DNA of 64,000 nucleotides. It comes from an uncultured Opitutales bacterium. Lineage in GTDB: Bacteria > Verrucomicrobiota > Verrucomicrobiia > Opitutales > Coraliomargaritaceae. The notes under the pieces are model-generated. The model did no database searches, was not told the DNA's origin, and saw nothing but the letters and a program-made list of their open reading frames with translations. The number at the start of each line of letters is the position of its first letter. Positions within the stretch are counted from its first letter, which is position 1. Position numbers and translations under genes: made by a program. The stretch covers positions 1 to 64,000 of the forward strand of contig CALKBZ010000032.1 of assembly GCA_937775295.1 (NCBI GenBank), in the 5' to 3' direction. Below are positions 9,214-19,412 of this stretch, piece by piece.

Positions 9214-10110
9214 TCAAAACAGCTGAGGTACGATGATGCTCTCTGGGGTCGGTGTGCGTTGGTAGTCATCATGGTGCACTCGTGTTGGCAGTTCAAGTAG
9301 GTCGCGCTCGACCTGCTGGTAAGGCACTTGGCTGAGTAGGTGGGAGATACAGTTCAGGCGTGCTCTTTTTTTGTCATCTGCGGGCACGACTCGCCATTGC
9401 GCCTCAGGGATGTGAGTTCTTTTTAGCATCACTTCTTTGGCTTTGGTGTAATCTTCCCAGCGCTTGCGAGCCTCGAGGTCCATCGGGCTCAGCTTCCATT
9501 GCTTGAGTGGATCGTGATTGCGACAACTGAAGCGAAACTCTTGTTCTTCGTCACTGATCGAGAACCAATATTTGATGACTTGAATACCAGAACGGGTGAG
9601 CATTTTCTCAAACTCGGGGACGGATCGGAAGAACTCATGATACTCCTCATCGGTGCAGAAACCCATGACGCGCTCGACACCTACCCGATTATACCAGCTA
9701 CGGTCGAACAGCACGATTTCGCCAGCGGCTGGGAGGTGTTTGGTATAGCGCTGGAAATACCATTGGCTGCGCTCTCGGGTGTTGGGTGTGGATAGCGCAG
9801 CGACTCGGCAAACGCGGGGGTTCAGGCGCTGGGTAATGCGTTTGATGACGCCGCCTTTGCCGGCGGAGTCGCGGCCCTCGAAGAGCACGACTAATTTATG
9901 TCCCGATTCGACGACCCAGTCTTGTAGTTTGACGAGTTCGACTTGCAGGCGATACAGCTCTTTGAAGTAGCGTCGACGAAACTCGCTAGTATGCGATTCG
10001 CCCATTTCATCTGCTTCGCCAACCTCCATTTCGAGTTCCTCGTCGAATTGATCTACATATTCTTCGCGGATTCGGTTGAAATGTTCGTTGAGCTGTTCGT
10101 TCTCCGTCAT
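9214..10110 (-). CDS. ppk2: polyphosphate kinase 2 (PPK2 family, class I-like)
   Basis: PPK2 transfers phosphate between polyphosphate and nucleoside diphosphates, in vivo mostly making GTP or ATP from stored polyphosphate. Walker A GRDSAGKGG lies at residues 79-87, Walker B FDRSWYNR at about 135-142, and the lid segment ARKRWEDYTKAKE near 214-226. The GDP-type sequence LSTPNTRERSQWYFQRY is present. The single domain of 298 aa fits class I. It is 10 bases after the TPR gene of the TonB operon, so co-transcription is likely. A second polyphosphate enzyme, Ppk1, is encoded at 32504-34717. Confidence 0.9.
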   Translation of the reverse strand: MTENEQLNEHFNRIREEYVDQFDEELEMEVGEADEMGESHTSEFRRRYFKELYRLQVELVKLQDWVVESGHKLVVLFEGRDSAGKGGVIKRITQRLNPRVCRVAALSTPNTRERSQWYFQRYTKHLPAAGEIVLFDRSWYNRVGVERVMGFCTDEEYHEFFRSVPEFEKMLTRSGIQVIKYWFSISDEEQEFRFSCRNHDPLKQWKLSPMDLEARKRWEDYTKAKEVMLKRTHIPEAQWRVVPADDKKRARLNCISHLLSQVPYQQVERDLLELPTRVHHDDYQRTPTPESIIVPQLF

Positions 10111-10120
10111 TGAATGATGA

Positions 10121-11488
10121 TTAGCTTTGGTTGCGGGCTGCTCGCTCGACGCGTTGTGCGTAGTCCTCGAGGTTGTTGTCGGACTTGAGCTGTAAGGCGC
10201 GGCGCAGTAGGGGTAGCGCGTCTTTGTAATTGTTTTTACGCACCAGTGCTTGGGCGTGCGCGACGAGAGCTTGGCGTTCGTAAGCTTCGATTTTAGCGGC
10301 TTGCTCGTAGCGATTGATCGCTTTGGCTAGATCGTCTTGATCGGCATAGTAGTTGGCTAGTTCGATGATGGCCTCGCCGTTGAGTGCGTCGTGCTCGACA
10401 ATTCGGTTTAGGGCTGCGACTGCTTTCGCGTCATCGCCTTGAGCACGGGCGATTTTGGCTTCGAGTGTGAGTAGCTTAAAGTCGTTTACCTCTGATAGTT
10501 CGCTGCCAAAGTGTTGGCGCGTATCGCTGATCATGGTCAGCGCTAGCTCATAGTTGCCTGAGCGTGTGAGTAGTTCGGCTGCGCGTAGAAGTGCTTTGCT
10601 GTCTTCCTTGCCTGCACTTGCCAGTGATGCTTGGTATGCTTCAAGTGCGAGCTCTGGTGCGTCGTTGTTCATATAGATATCACCGAGCAGGGTGAGGGAG
10701 GTGAGGTCTGCTTTGCCCATGAGGCGCACGACTTCGATGTTCTTGGCGGCGAGGAGTGATTCGCCTTTGCCGAGGTAGGCATTGCCTTGCAGTAGCCAAT
10801 AATCAGCGTTGTCTGGTGCGTCTTTAATGAGCGTGTCGAATAGGGCGATCGCGTCGGCGTAGCGTTGTGTCTCTAGTAGGCAGCGGGCGAGCCCGACTTT
10901 CCAGTCGGTAACTTCGGGCTGCATGAGAATCGCTTGGCGGTAGGCCGCTTCGGCCGGGTAGTAGCGTTGCTGTGTGAGATAGCCGTAGCCGAGCAGGCCG
11001 TAAGCGCGGCCGTCGACTTCGCCGAGTTCCAGGGATTTGGAGATGGTTTTGATAGCATCATCGAAGTTGCCGTCCTGCACTTGCACGAGACCTAGATTTT
11101 TGTAAGCACGGCGGAAATCTGGATGCTTGCGAATGGCATTGCTGTAGTATTCTTCAGCCTTGGGCAAATTGCCGTCTTGGAAGTAGAGATTCGCGAGGAC
11201 GAAGTCGAAGGCGGCGCTGCTACTTTCTTTGATTTGCGGCTGTAGCTGTTGGATCGCGACCTTGGGGCTGGCTTTAATTAGGTCGATCAAACCACGCAGT
11301 GCTTCTTTCTCATCGTCTGAGATCTGCGGCTCATAGCCGGCTAGAAATCCGTAGCTGCCGGTGAAGGTTTTGATGAATGCAGGATCGTTCCACATGTCAC
11401 TGGCAATGGAACTAGTGCTGGATTGTGCGTTTACAGTGCAGGCGGCGAGTGTCGCACCGAGGATGAGTTGTTGGATGCGTGTGCGCAT
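10121..11488 (-). CDS. secreted TPR-repeat protein of the TonB operon
   Basis: The 455-residue protein has a signal peptide ([18 protein letters not shown], cleavage near NAQSS) and about nine tetratricopeptide repeats from residue 60 to the end (for example [21 protein letters not shown] and [19 protein letters not shown]). The ATG at 11488 begins the signal peptide; the longer frame to 11518 adds ten residues and is less likely. It follows tonB by 42 bases. Periplasmic TPR proteins regularly accompany TonB2-type clusters with DUF3450 and a long ExbB, where they are thought to help assemble or tune the motor. Confidence 0.85.
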   Translation of the reverse strand: MRTRIQQLILGATLAACTVNAQSSTSSIASDMWNDPAFIKTFTGSYGFLAGYEPQISDDEKEALRGLIDLIKASPKVAIQQLQPQIKESSSAAFDFVLANLYFQDGNLPKAEEYYSNAIRKHPDFRRAYKNLGLVQVQDGNFDDAIKTISKSLELGEVDGRAYGLLGYGYLTQQRYYPAEAAYRQAILMQPEVTDWKVGLARCLLETQRYADAIALFDTLIKDAPDNADYWLLQGNAYLGKGESLLAAKNIEVVRLMGKADLTSLTLLGDIYMNNDAPELALEAYQASLASAGKEDSKALLRAAELLTRSGNYELALTMISDTRQHFGSELSEVNDFKLLTLEAKIARAQGDDAKAVAALNRIVEHDALNGEAIIELANYYADQDDLAKAINRYEQAAKIEAYERQALVAHAQALVRKNNYKDALPLLRRALQLKSDNNLEDYAQRVERAARNQS

Positions 11489-11530
11489 GGTCGTATAATT
11501 GAAAGTGTCTGTTTGCATTTGTGAAATGAA

Positions 11531-12184
11531 TTATCTGTAGGGGATGGCTGCGCGCATGCGTACCTTGACTGGACGACCATCTTTGGCGGCGGGATCGAAG
11601 CGCGCGCGACTGATGACGTCGCTGGTGGCATCGGATAGAATCTTATTGGGAGATTCGATAATACTGATTTGCTCGACACGGCCTTTCTCGTTTACGATAT
11701 ACTCGATTTTAACGACGCCGGTGATGCCCTTGCGCTTGGCGGAGGCAGGATAGCTGAATTCGATTTTTGAGCGCGGAGTGGGTGCTGAATCGACGTCGCC
11801 TAGTTCAAAGATATCGAGGCTGCCGAGGTCCTGGGCGCCGATATCAAGAGTGGGAAGGGCGAAGTCGCCGTTGCCGGCAGCACCAGTGCCAGGGTTGAGT
11901 ACCATGTCTAACTGATCTAGAGATATCGGTGGTGGTGGCGTTTCGAGCTCAGGGGGAGGCTCCTCTTCTTCAGGTTCGGGCGGCGGGGGTGGTTCATCCA
12001 GTGGTGGTGGCGGAGGTGGCATCGCCATCTCTAGTGCTTCGATTTCTTGGGGAGCTTTTTCATACTCCGTAAAGATCTGCGTGAGTGGAATCGCCAAAAA
12101 CAGCAATCCACTGACGGCGAGCCCCATGATGGTTCCCGTGGTGAGTGAGCCTTTCCCGGTCGGTGCTTTATATAGCTTGGACAT
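11531..12184 (-). CDS. tonB: TonB-family energy transducer
   Basis: TonB carries proton-motive energy from the ExbB/ExbD motor to outer-membrane receptors. This 217-residue form has an N-terminal membrane segment (about 17-37), a very Pro/Glu-rich periplasmic linker (about 54-90, runs of five to six prolines) and a C-terminal TonB domain (about 140-217: FSYPASAKRKGITGVVKIEY through RARFDPAAKDGRPV). It lies 21 bases after exbD. No TonB-dependent receptor is encoded in the window. Confidence 0.9.
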   Translation of the reverse strand: MSKLYKAPTGKGSLTTGTIMGLAVSGLLFLAIPLTQIFTEYEKAPQEIEALEMAMPPPPPPLDEPPPPPEPEEEEPPPELETPPPPISLDQLDMVLNPGTGAAGNGDFALPTLDIGAQDLGSLDIFELGDVDSAPTPRSKIEFSYPASAKRKGITGVVKIEYIVNEKGRVEQISIIESPNKILSDATSDVISRARFDPAAKDGRPVKVRMRAAIPYR

Positions 12185-12205
12185 TGGTGTCTAGTGGGAG
12201 AGGTG

Positions 12206-12604
12206 CTAACGCTTAGTGGAAAAGTTGATCGATTTCGCGCCGGCAAGCTTCGCCTCCCCGTAGACCTTTGCAAAGACGCCATGGCTCGCGCCTTCGTCGG
12301 CTTGAATGATGACGGGGATGTCTTCCTGTAGTGTGAGGCGCTTGACGATGGGTGATACGCCGCTGATGCCAATGTCGCGGCCACCGTAGATGACTTTGTT
12401 GTCTTTGCTGACGGCGATTAGAATGCTGTTTTTTTCTAACTGCACGGCGGCAGCGGCTTCGGGCTTGTTGACCTCGACGCCTGTCTCTTCGACGAAAACA
12501 GTGGTGACGATGAAGAAAATAAGAAGAATAAAGACCATGTCGATCATTGGCGAGAGGTTGATCTCGACATCATCGCGGTCATCGTATGCTAGGTTGCGGC
12601 GCAT
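12206..12604 (-). CDS. exbD: biopolymer transport protein ExbD
   Basis: This is the peptidoglycan-side stator subunit of the TonB motor. The 132-residue protein has a short cytoplasmic N-terminus, one membrane helix (about 20-38) beginning [17 protein letters not shown] with the essential Asp at residue 22, and a periplasmic domain ending in the [13 protein letters not shown] segment. It lies between exbB (48 bases upstream) and tonB (21 bases downstream) in one minus-strand operon. Confidence 0.93.
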   Translation of the reverse strand: MRRNLAYDDRDDVEINLSPMIDMVFILLIFFIVTTVFVEETGVEVNKPEAAAAVQLEKNSILIAVSKDNKVIYGGRDIGISGVSPIVKRLTLQEDIPVIIQADEGASHGVFAKVYGEAKLAGAKSINFSTKR

Positions 12605-12652
12605 TATTTAAAGAGGTGGAAAGGTTGGAACGTGGAAAGGTCGTTTTTTAGT

Positions 12653-13258
12653 CTAATCCAGTTTAAGCTTTGTGAGGCTGATGGACTCGATTCGGGCGAG
12701 TGCAGCTTCGACGGCGTGTTTGCGGCGGCGAATGATCAGTGTTAGAAAGATGCCGGGAAGGGCGATGAAGAGGCCGGTTTGTGTGGTGATCAGCGCTTCG
12801 GAAATACCTGCTGCAACCATGCCCGCGGTTTCGGCGCCACCGCCGTTGGAGATTGCGGCGAAGGTGCCGAGCATCCCGATCACCGTGCCGAGTAGTCCCA
12901 TCAGTGGGGCGGTGGCGACCAGTGTATTGAGAAAGATTAAGCGGCGGTCGATATTGTGGACAATCGATTGACGCACTTCCTCGAAGCGGTTGCGCACGTG
13001 TTTGGCGGCAGTGGCATTTTCCTGTGTGTAGCGGATGATTTCACCCGCGCGACCTTTGGCTTTTGTGGGATCGTTGACCCATTCCAGCCACTCGCTTTCA
13101 TGCCCAAGTTGGATGTTACCCTTACGCAGGAATACCAAGAGTTGAATGCCGATCGTATAAATGAGCACAGCTAGGAGCGCCAAGGGCACCATGACCCATC
13201 CGCCGCTGACCCAGATGGCAATGATCTTTTTCAGCAAGTCTATGGTTTGTTCCGACAT
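12653..13258 (-). CDS. exbB: MotA/TolQ/ExbB proton channel family protein (short)
   Basis: The 201-residue protein has three membrane segments (about 17-38, 113-135 and 150-175) and the family motif [17 protein letters not shown]. The segment [20 protein letters not shown] forms the proton-path helix with the conserved Thr. It forms the inner-membrane pentamer that drives TonB. It is the second ExbB homologue of the operon, 26 bases after the longer one, as in TonB2-type systems. Confidence 0.9.
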   Translation of the reverse strand: MSEQTIDLLKKIIAIWVSGGWVMVPLALLAVLIYTIGIQLLVFLRKGNIQLGHESEWLEWVNDPTKAKGRAGEIIRYTQENATAAKHVRNRFEEVRQSIVHNIDRRLIFLNTLVATAPLMGLLGTVIGMLGTFAAISNGGGAETAGMVAAGISEALITTQTGLFIALPGIFLTLIIRRRKHAVEAALARIESISLTKLKLD

Positions 13259-13284
13259 GTTATTGGATGCGTTGTGGGTGGCGT

Positions 13285-14691
13285 TTAACCTTTGTGGCGT
13301 GAGCCAATGACACCGTTAATGAACCCGACTGCGGTCTGTTCCATTTCGCCGAGTTTTTGGCGGGCCATGCGTGAGAGTAGGCCGTGCAGGATGAGTGCCG
13401 GAATCGCAACGACGAGGCCGAGTTCAGTGGTGACAAGTGCTTCGGATATGCCGGAAGAGAGACTCTTCGCGTCGCCAGTGCCGAAAATAGTGATGAGGTT
13501 GAAGGTCTTGATCATGCCGGTAACCGTTCCCAGAAGACCTAGCAAGGGAGCCGCCGCTGCGGTGAGTGCGATGAAGGGTAGGAAGCGCTCCAAGCGAGGG
13601 CGTACGGCGAGGATTCTCTCGTAGAGGATTTCTTCCAATGTGCCGCGCTTCTCATCGGCGTGTTCGACGCCGGCTTGAACCAGTGCGCCGCCTGCACCTT
13701 GCATTGAGCCGGCGATTTTGCTGGCTTCGGTTCGATCGCCCTTTTCGATTTGAGCGAGCACTTGCTGGACATTCTCGGGGGCGGGGGTTTTGAAGCTGGT
13801 AACTTCGATCACCTTGAAGGCTCCGATTATCAAGCAAATCAATCCTAGCCCGAGGATGACGACGCCGACGCTGCCACCTTTAGCTAGGTGCTCCATTATA
13901 GAATCGTTGCCTTCGACCATCTTGAGTGCTTTGCCTAGAGTGGCGTCGACGGGGATGGTGCCTTCTTTGGTTTCGATGAATTTACGAATGCCTGCGCCGA
14001 ATGTTTCGCCGGGGATGGCGATGGCGGCTTCGGCTGCGTTGAGCTTGTTGAAGGTGACGCCAGTGAGCTCGGATTGATTGGACGCGAAGTAAACGGTCGG
14101 GCCGAACACCGCGAAAGTACCGTTTTCGATATCGCCGGATGGTGCAAGGGCTTGGCCTTCGAAGCTGTAGCCGCCGGTTAGCTCGCCGAGGCGGTCGAGG
14201 GCGACGCCGATGACTTCGATTTGCTTCTGGAAGCGGTCTGCCTGGCTCATGTCAGAGTCGTCGAGTGCGAGGCGTGCCTCTTCGGCTGGAGCGGCGTAGA
14301 GCTGCGTTTCGCTGTAATTGATACGTGTTTCGAAGGAGCGCACAAATTCGTCGAGCAGGCCGGCTGCGTATTCGTTCTGCGCTTTGATGGCTTCGACTTG
14401 TTCGCGCAGGCGATTGAGCCCAAGGTCACTATTGTCACGCAGGCGACGCAGGCGATCGAGCTCTGCAGTTTGTTGGCGCACCTCATCTTCGAGTCCGGAG
14501 ACTGCGCGAATCAGTGGAATCTTATCCATCGCGATTGTTTCGCGCGTCTTGGTCAGTTCGGTGAGTGCTGATTTTAGCTCAACGCCTGCTTGTTCGCTGG
14601 CGGCTTGAAAGGTTTGAGCCTGTGCACCGCAGAATGGAAGCGCGAGGGCGACTAAGGTGACGGCGAAGAGTGTTTTAGCGGATGCTTGCAT
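13285..14691 (-). CDS. MotA/TolQ/ExbB protein with long N-terminal coiled coil (TtpC-like)
   Basis: The 468-residue protein has a signal peptide (1-25, ending GAQAQ) and a periplasmic coiled-coil stretch (about 27-125, [20 protein letters not shown]). A beta-rich linker follows, then a membrane helix near 268-288 and a complete ExbB core (about 320-460, with [17 protein letters not shown] and [20 protein letters not shown]). This architecture is that of TtpC in Vibrio TonB2 systems, where it is needed in addition to ExbB and ExbD. It lies between the DUF3450 gene (20 bases) and exbB. Confidence 0.85.
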   Translation of the reverse strand: MQASAKTLFAVTLVALALPFCGAQAQTFQAASEQAGVELKSALTELTKTRETIAMDKIPLIRAVSGLEDEVRQQTAELDRLRRLRDNSDLGLNRLREQVEAIKAQNEYAAGLLDEFVRSFETRINYSETQLYAAPAEEARLALDDSDMSQADRFQKQIEVIGVALDRLGELTGGYSFEGQALAPSGDIENGTFAVFGPTVYFASNQSELTGVTFNKLNAAEAAIAIPGETFGAGIRKFIETKEGTIPVDATLGKALKMVEGNDSIMEHLAKGGSVGVVILGLGLICLIIGAFKVIEVTSFKTPAPENVQQVLAQIEKGDRTEASKIAGSMQGAGGALVQAGVEHADEKRGTLEEILYERILAVRPRLERFLPFIALTAAAAPLLGLLGTVTGMIKTFNLITIFGTGDAKSLSSGISEALVTTELGLVVAIPALILHGLLSRMARQKLGEMEQTAVGFINGVIGSRHKG

Positions 14692-14711
14692 GGTATTGCA
14701 GGTAGGGGGAG

Positions 14712-15473
14712 CTAGTTGATACGTGCCGGGACTTCGACGAATTGGATGTCCTCGTTGCCTTCATAGACGCCGAGGAGTTGTTGGATCGATGGGCCAGAGC
14801 CTTCGATTTGTGGCCATTCCCATCCGTCTTTGCCTGGAAAACCGATGCCAGCGTATTCGCCGCTGGAATCTACGAAGTATGCCATTGCGAGTCCCCAGTA
14901 GAGTGTGCGCACCTCGACGACTTTGTCTTCGGTGATTTCGCGCGAGTCGCTGACGGCGGTGATAGTGGTGTTAAATTTGTCTGCCTGACTGAGAATGCCG
15001 ACGATGTTTTGCACGCGCTCACCGAGCGAGAGAGTGTTGCTGTCAGGGTCTTCCGGTAGGCGGCGAATCAGTGGTTTGATCTTATTCACTAAGGGCTCGG
15101 GCAGTGTCTTGATAATTTCCTTCATCTGCACTTCGAGTGCGCCGATGGTCGATTCGACGACATGCGAGGCCGCGGAGAATTGCTCCTTCTCTGCGGTCAG
15201 CGTGCTGCGCTCTTCATCTGCGGCAGTGGCGGATGACTGAAGTGTCGCTAGGGTCTCCTCTAGCCGTGTTAGCTCATTCGTTAATAGGGACTGTGTGTCT
15301 TGTAAGATGGACTTTTCGACTTGCCAGTCGCTTCTCTCCTTAGAAGTGATTTGCCGCGTCTCGACCCATTGGCCGAGGACATTGCGAGTGTCTTGCAACG
15401 AGTCTTGTGCGTGGAGCGAAGAGGCGGCCCATTGGGAACCTAGCGCGAGTGCGAGTAAAAATGATGTCTTCAT
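14712..15473 (-). CDS. DUF3450 family periplasmic coiled-coil protein
   Basis: The 253-residue precursor has a signal peptide ([19 protein letters not shown], cleavage near LHAQ). A long coiled coil (about 45-115) is followed by a globular part with the family phrases [17 protein letters not shown] and [17 protein letters not shown]3450 genes head TonB2/TtpC operons in marine bacteria; the molecular role is not known. The ATG at 15473 starts the signal peptide; the longer frame to 15557 does not look coding. It is the first gene of the operon, so the promoter should lie at about 15480-15600. Confidence 0.85.
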   Translation of the reverse strand: MKTSFLLALALGSQWAASSLHAQDSLQDTRNVLGQWVETRQITSKERSDWQVEKSILQDTQSLLTNELTRLEETLATLQSSATAADEERSTLTAEKEQFSAASHVVESTIGALEVQMKEIIKTLPEPLVNKIKPLIRRLPEDPDSNTLSLGERVQNIVGILSQADKFNTTITAVSDSREITEDKVVEVRTLYWGLAMAYFVDSSGEYAGIGFPGKDGWEWPQIEGSGPSIQQLLGVYEGNEDIQFVEVPARIN

Positions 15474-15686
15474 AAGTGGATTATGCTCACAGGGTGTAAC
15501 ATCAAATTTTGAGATGAAAAGACCTATACTGTTAAGCTTTCGTGTCAAATGTGGCATTTGTGTGGCGACTAATTCATGTATGGGTTGAGCGTAATGTGAA
15601 CTTGTCGCTCGCTTAAATTTCGGCTAGCGAGTTGGTTCGCCGCGGTGTGCAGTGTCATCTTGCTCGGGATGGTTCCGTTTGTATAA

Positions 15687-15821
15687 GTCTGGTTCAATGG
15701 TGGCGGATTCGGTGGTATGTATGGTTATTCCTTAGCTAATGGTGAAGAGTTGTTCTTTCACCGTTTAGAGCAACAAGACGGATGGACGCCTACTTATTAT
15801 AACGACAAGATTTATTCATGA
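15687..15821 (+). pseudogene. remnant of a PQQ-type beta-propeller repeat protein
   Basis: A 44-codon open stretch between stops reads VWFNGGGFGGMYGYSLANGE followed by LFFHRLEQQDGWTPTYYND. The pattern GYSLANGEELFF and TPTYYNDKIYS is that of one blade of a PQQ-like or BamB-type propeller. Nothing else of such a protein is present, so this is a fragment. It marks the left part of a decayed region. Confidence 0.5.
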
Positions 15822-16443
15822 CTAAAGAGCAATGCAGATATAATCGAGATACGCCTGGCTTTCATCTAACCGCGCAGCGCTGATATCCCCAACCTTTGAA
15901 AATCACTATCGTCTCGTTTGCTTTACAATGTGGTATAAGCTAAAAGATGAGAGTTGCAGATGTTCTTGTGGAATTGAATGATCTTGGCTTACTCAAAGCG
16001 CGTGTTGAGCATGGTGCTGAGGAAAATCTTAATGAGGATTTAAAATGATGAAAATCTTTAATAAACCTGCTTACATTTTCCTATATCAAGGTTTTCTGTC
16101 TTTGCCCAGAGTTCTGACGAAGTAACTTCAATTGTGGGGAAAATTGCTTATGTTGTTTAATATACTGGTAGGGTGAGATGTCTCCTAGTGAGGAATATTT
16201 TATGAATATTAACGCAAATTACTTGCATTAATCGTATTCCTCCTTCACGTCAGTGCAACTAAGTTGCTTTTGCGTGAGGGAGAATAAACAGGTTACCTGC
16301 TAAAGTTTTATTAGGCTTTCTTGGAATGTTGTTCAACCTCATCCTGAGTAATTAGGATGAGAGAAGACCTACTGGCAGCGCAAACAAAATACCTTAAATG
16401 AGGCTAAGCCTTATCGATTTTTACAAATTTTAGAATTTAAATT
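15822..16443. other. intergenic stretch without an intact gene
   Basis: No convincing complete gene is seen. A 33-codon open frame at 15947-16048 (MRVADVLVELNDLGLLKARV and on) and a signal-peptide-like stretch at about 16085-16160 (FSVFAQSSDEVTSIVG) look like leftovers of genes. An imperfect hairpin lies at about 16232-16288 (tccttcacg with gcgtgaggga). Base composition is more AT-rich than in the flanking genes. Confidence 0.4.
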
Positions 16444-16674
16444 ATGTTAACTCCAAAGCAAATTATCGAATCTGAATACTTAGAGGCTCGCTGTTCTCTA
16501 TTAGAAATAGCGGCTATGCTAGATCGTTACTATATCGCAATAGCACGGGATGGTAAGGTAGTAGAAAAGCCTCAAAAAATAGATTGCTTGCAAGAGGCTT
16601 TAGCCTTGTTGGCAAAGGAGGATAATTCGACAGCACGTACTGAGCAACTTCTTCACCTTTTCGCTACTGTTTAA
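16444..16674 (+). CDS. small uncharacterised protein paired with a TatD-like hydrolase
   Basis: The 76-residue protein (MLTPKQIIESEYLEARCSLL) is predicted all-helical, has no signal peptide or membrane segment, and I do not recognise its family. It ends four bases before the next gene, which strongly suggests one transcript and linked roles. The helix LEARCSLLEIAAMLDRYY has regular amphipathic spacing. Its intactness within a stretch full of broken genes suggests that it is under selection. Confidence 0.55.
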   Translation: MLTPKQIIESEYLEARCSLLEIAAMLDRYYIAIARDGKVVEKPQKIDCLQEALALLAKEDNSTARTEQLLHLFATV

Positions 16675-16678
16675 AATT

Positions 16679-17503
16679 ATGCAAATTATTCAACCGCACT
16701 ATCACGCTATTGCACGCACCGCTCAGGATTATGAACGCATGTCTATGTCGGGCGTTGTTGCTGTATGTGAGCCAGCATTTTGGGCCGGGTTTGACCGCCG
16801 TTATCCCGAGACTTTCATTGACTACTTTCGGCAGATCACAGAATTTGAACCTACTCGTGCTGCTGACTATGGAATCAAGCATTACTCCTGGGTCGCAGTA
16901 AACCCGAAAGAAGCCGAGAATAAGGAGCTTACCGAAGAAGTGCTTCGTGCTATGCCTGAATTTTTAAAAATGCCTAATGTGTTAGGTGTAGGTGAAACGG
17001 GACTACATAAATCTACTCCGAATGAGTGTGACGCACTTGCTGCTCATGTTGAATTAGCTGTAGAGCATGATCAATTAATTCTTATTCATACACCGCATCT
17101 TAGTGATAAGGCACATGGCACACAGCGGACATTGGAAATTCTCGCTGGGCTCAATGTGAATCCTGAGCGCGTTTGGATAGATCATGTAGAGGAGCAGACG
17201 GTGAAATCCGTGTTAGATGCTGGCTACTGGGCGGGGATGACGCTTTACCCTGTAACTAAATGCAGTCCAAGGCGCGCAGTGGATATACTTGAGCGTTATG
17301 GAACCGATCGACTTTTGGTTAATTCCTCTGCGGATTGGGGCCCTAGTGATCCGTTTACTCTGCAGCAATGTGTTGTTGAATATAGGCGACGTGGCCATTC
17401 GTTACAGCAAGCGATTGAGGTGTTTCATAATAATCCATGTCGATTTTTGGGACAGAATCCTAAGTGGGATATCAAGCCTATTCGTATAGAAGTGGAAGAC
17501 TAA
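16679..17503 (+). CDS. TatD-like metal-dependent hydrolase (EboB-like)
   Basis: The 274-residue protein has the TIM-barrel metallohydrolase pattern: a GETGLH segment (about residues 104-109) corresponds to the GEIGLD metal site of TatD, ILIHTPH (about 138-144) to the second His site, and WIDHVEE (about 169-175) to the third, with an NSSADWGPSDP segment (about 215-225) near the fourth ligand. The N-terminal HxH of classical TatD is replaced by PHYHAIA. It resembles the EboB branch that occurs in ebo-type metabolite export/assembly clusters, but no other ebo genes are seen here. Substrate is unknown. The only close partner is the small gene four bases upstream. Confidence 0.7.
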   Translation: MQIIQPHYHAIARTAQDYERMSMSGVVAVCEPAFWAGFDRRYPETFIDYFRQITEFEPTRAADYGIKHYSWVAVNPKEAENKELTEEVLRAMPEFLKMPNVLGVGETGLHKSTPNECDALAAHVELAVEHDQLILIHTPHLSDKAHGTQRTLEILAGLNVNPERVWIDHVEEQTVKSVLDAGYWAGMTLYPVTKCSPRRAVDILERYGTDRLLVNSSADWGPSDPFTLQQCVVEYRRRGHSLQQAIEVFHNNPCRFLGQNPKWDIKPIRIEVED

Positions 17504-17524
17504 ATCACTTTAAAACTCAAAAAC

Positions 17525-17888
17525 ATGAAACGTTCTACCTTTATTAAATTAGCCCTTATTGCATCAGCCGCACCTCATGCTTTAGGATCTGAGAAAAAAA
17601 GCTAAAAATAGACCACGTAAGCTCATTCTAATAGCAGGTAAACCGAGCCATCCTCCAATGATGCATGAGTTTCGTGCTGGAACTATACTCTTGAAAAAAC
17701 GCTTAAGAAAAGTGCCGGGACTTATTGTTGAACGGCACGAGAGAGGGTGGGTTGATGATGAAAAAACTTTCGACGATGCGGATGCAGTAGTGTGCTTTTC
17801 AGATGGGAATCAACGTCATCCTGTTCTTGAGGAAAAAAGGCGACCTTGCGGGTCTTCAGAAATGTTTCAGGTGTGCATCGAACATTAA
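17525..17888 (+). pseudogene. broken ThuA-like / trehalose-utilisation domain protein
   Basis: A start with a signal-like N-terminus (MKRSTFIKLALIASAAPHA) runs into a stop after 26 codons. The continuing protein sequence resumes in another frame just after a run of seven A at about 17593-17599 (KLILIAGKPSHPPMMHEFRA, later VVCFSDGNQRHPVL), which is the N-terminal ThuA-like (class I glutamine amidotransferase fold) pattern. Similarity stops near 17835, where sequence of a sensor kinase begins. So the gene has a frameshift and has lost its 3' part by a deletion. Confidence 0.6.
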
Positions 17889-18814
17889 ATCAAATCGTGG
17901 TTTCATTTGTCTTCGGTGCGCCATTTGCTGCCTTTTTAGCAGCACTGGGGGGATATGTCATGGCAGGGCGGATGCTTCAGCCTGTTGCCGCAATGGCCGA
18001 ACGCGCAGAGCAAATTACTTCAGAGTCGCTGAGTCAGCGGCTCCCCAATCCGAATCCACAGGATGAAATCGGGCGTCTGGCTGATGTGTTTAATGATACT
18101 CTTGAGCGCTTGGAAAGCTCGTTTGATTTTTTAACGCAGTTCACCGCAGATGCCTCGCATGAGCTGCGCACTCCGTTGACGGCATTGCGAGCTGTCGGTG
18201 AAGTGGCGCTTCGCGAGGAGGGGGATGTTTCAGCGCTTCGTGGCACTGTCGGTAGTATGTTGGAGGAGGCGCAACGGCTGAATGATCAGATTGATTCGCT
18301 TCTCATGCTTGCACGGGGGGATACACATCAACAGCCGCTTCAGGTTGAACCCGTTAACTTGGCGGGGTTTATTGAACAGGTTAAGGAGTGGGTTGAAGTG
18401 TTGGCCGCGGAGAAGCAGCAACGTATTGAAATCGAGACTGACCGGAGTTTGGTTGTGAATACGGACCCACGACTGCTTCGGCATGCATTGTCGAATCTGC
18501 TGCATAATGCGATATTCTACAGCGATGAGGGGACATGTATCAGAATCACCGCGTTCATTCGTGATGCCGAGACCATCATCGAAGTTGCTGACTAAGGGGC
18601 GGGCATTGCGCCTGCTGATCAGGGGAGGGTTTTTGAAAGGTTTTACCGTGTCGATAAGGCGCGTTCTCGCGAAGGGGGCGGATTCGGGCTCGGTTTGGCC
18701 ATTGTTCAGCTTTCGGTTAAACGGCTAGGAGGGCGTGTCGAACTGGTTAGCGAAATCGGGAAGGGCAGTCGCTTTCAAGTCATTTTGCCTAATGTCTCAA
18801 AGTCGCATCTATAG
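17846..18814 (+). pseudogene. truncated sensor histidine kinase with internal stop
   Basis: The sequence contains a membrane helix, a HAMP domain (GGYVMAGRMLQPVAAMAERA), the phospho-acceptor region FTADASHELRTPLTALRA with the H-box His, and an N-box region. It breaks at a TAA (18593-18595) exactly where DNGxGI is expected (VAD-stop-GAGIAP). The same frame then continues through FERFYRVDKARSREGGGFG and GLAIVQ to the stop at 18814. The N-terminal sensor is missing and replaced by the ThuA remnant. It resembles CusS/heavy-metal type kinases, fitting the efflux remnants that follow. At least two lesions make it non-functional. Confidence 0.8.
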
Positions 18815-18923
18815 CGGCAGTCACATCCTGTCGCTTTGTGATTCTTAACAAATCTTAAGGATGATTCGTTCGAAGTAGTTAGGTTCGGTCTGTCTGGTTG
18901 GCAAAAATCCAATCAAAAACTTT

Positions 18924-19412
18924 ATGAAAATTAGGCAGAAACTTCCCGCTTTACCTACGCTCTTTATTTTCTCAATTCTGCCATTGTCTGCTTCGGCCGC
19001 AACGAGTGTGCAAACGACGACTTCTGAGGTGCGTTCGGTCTCCCGCGAGACACCGCAACCCGCTAACTTGTTGGCGTTTAAATCTGCATCCATCGGTGCG
19101 CGTATTGATGGCTACGTCAGCGAAGTGCTCGTCGATATTGGCGACGCCGTTAAAAAGGGCGACGTGCTTGCCCGCATTGATGCGCCAGAACTCGCTGCTC
19201 AAAAGCAGATCGCACTCGCTGAGCAATCACAACTTGTGATGTCGATGCGTTCGGTGAAAGCCGACTTGGCTGCGGCCAATGCCGAGAATGCTCGTATCAA
19301 AGCGATGGTGGCGAAGAAGTCATTGTCTGAAAAGGTCGCTCTCGAATCGAAGAGCAAGGTGGCTGCGGCCAAAGCGAAAGTCGCGGCCGCTCGTGCCGAC
19401 TGTGGCCGCTAA
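18924..19412 (+). pseudogene. truncated RND efflux periplasmic adaptor (HlyD/MFP)
   Basis: A signal peptide (MKIRQKLPALPTLFIFSIL) is followed by the biotinyl-lipoyl half-motif (KSASIGARIDGYVSEVLVDI, then GDAVKKGDVLARID) and the start of the alpha-helical hairpin (KQIALAEQSQLVMS). The frame then ends. At about 19396 the sequence passes directly into TolC-like sequence in another frame, so the rest of the adaptor and the RND pump have been removed by one deletion. Confidence 0.75.

Noticed and set aside
16085-16160. A possible secreted-protein gene after the propeller remnant
   Set aside because: Only a short signal-like stretch is open, stops follow in all frames, and no family is recognisable.
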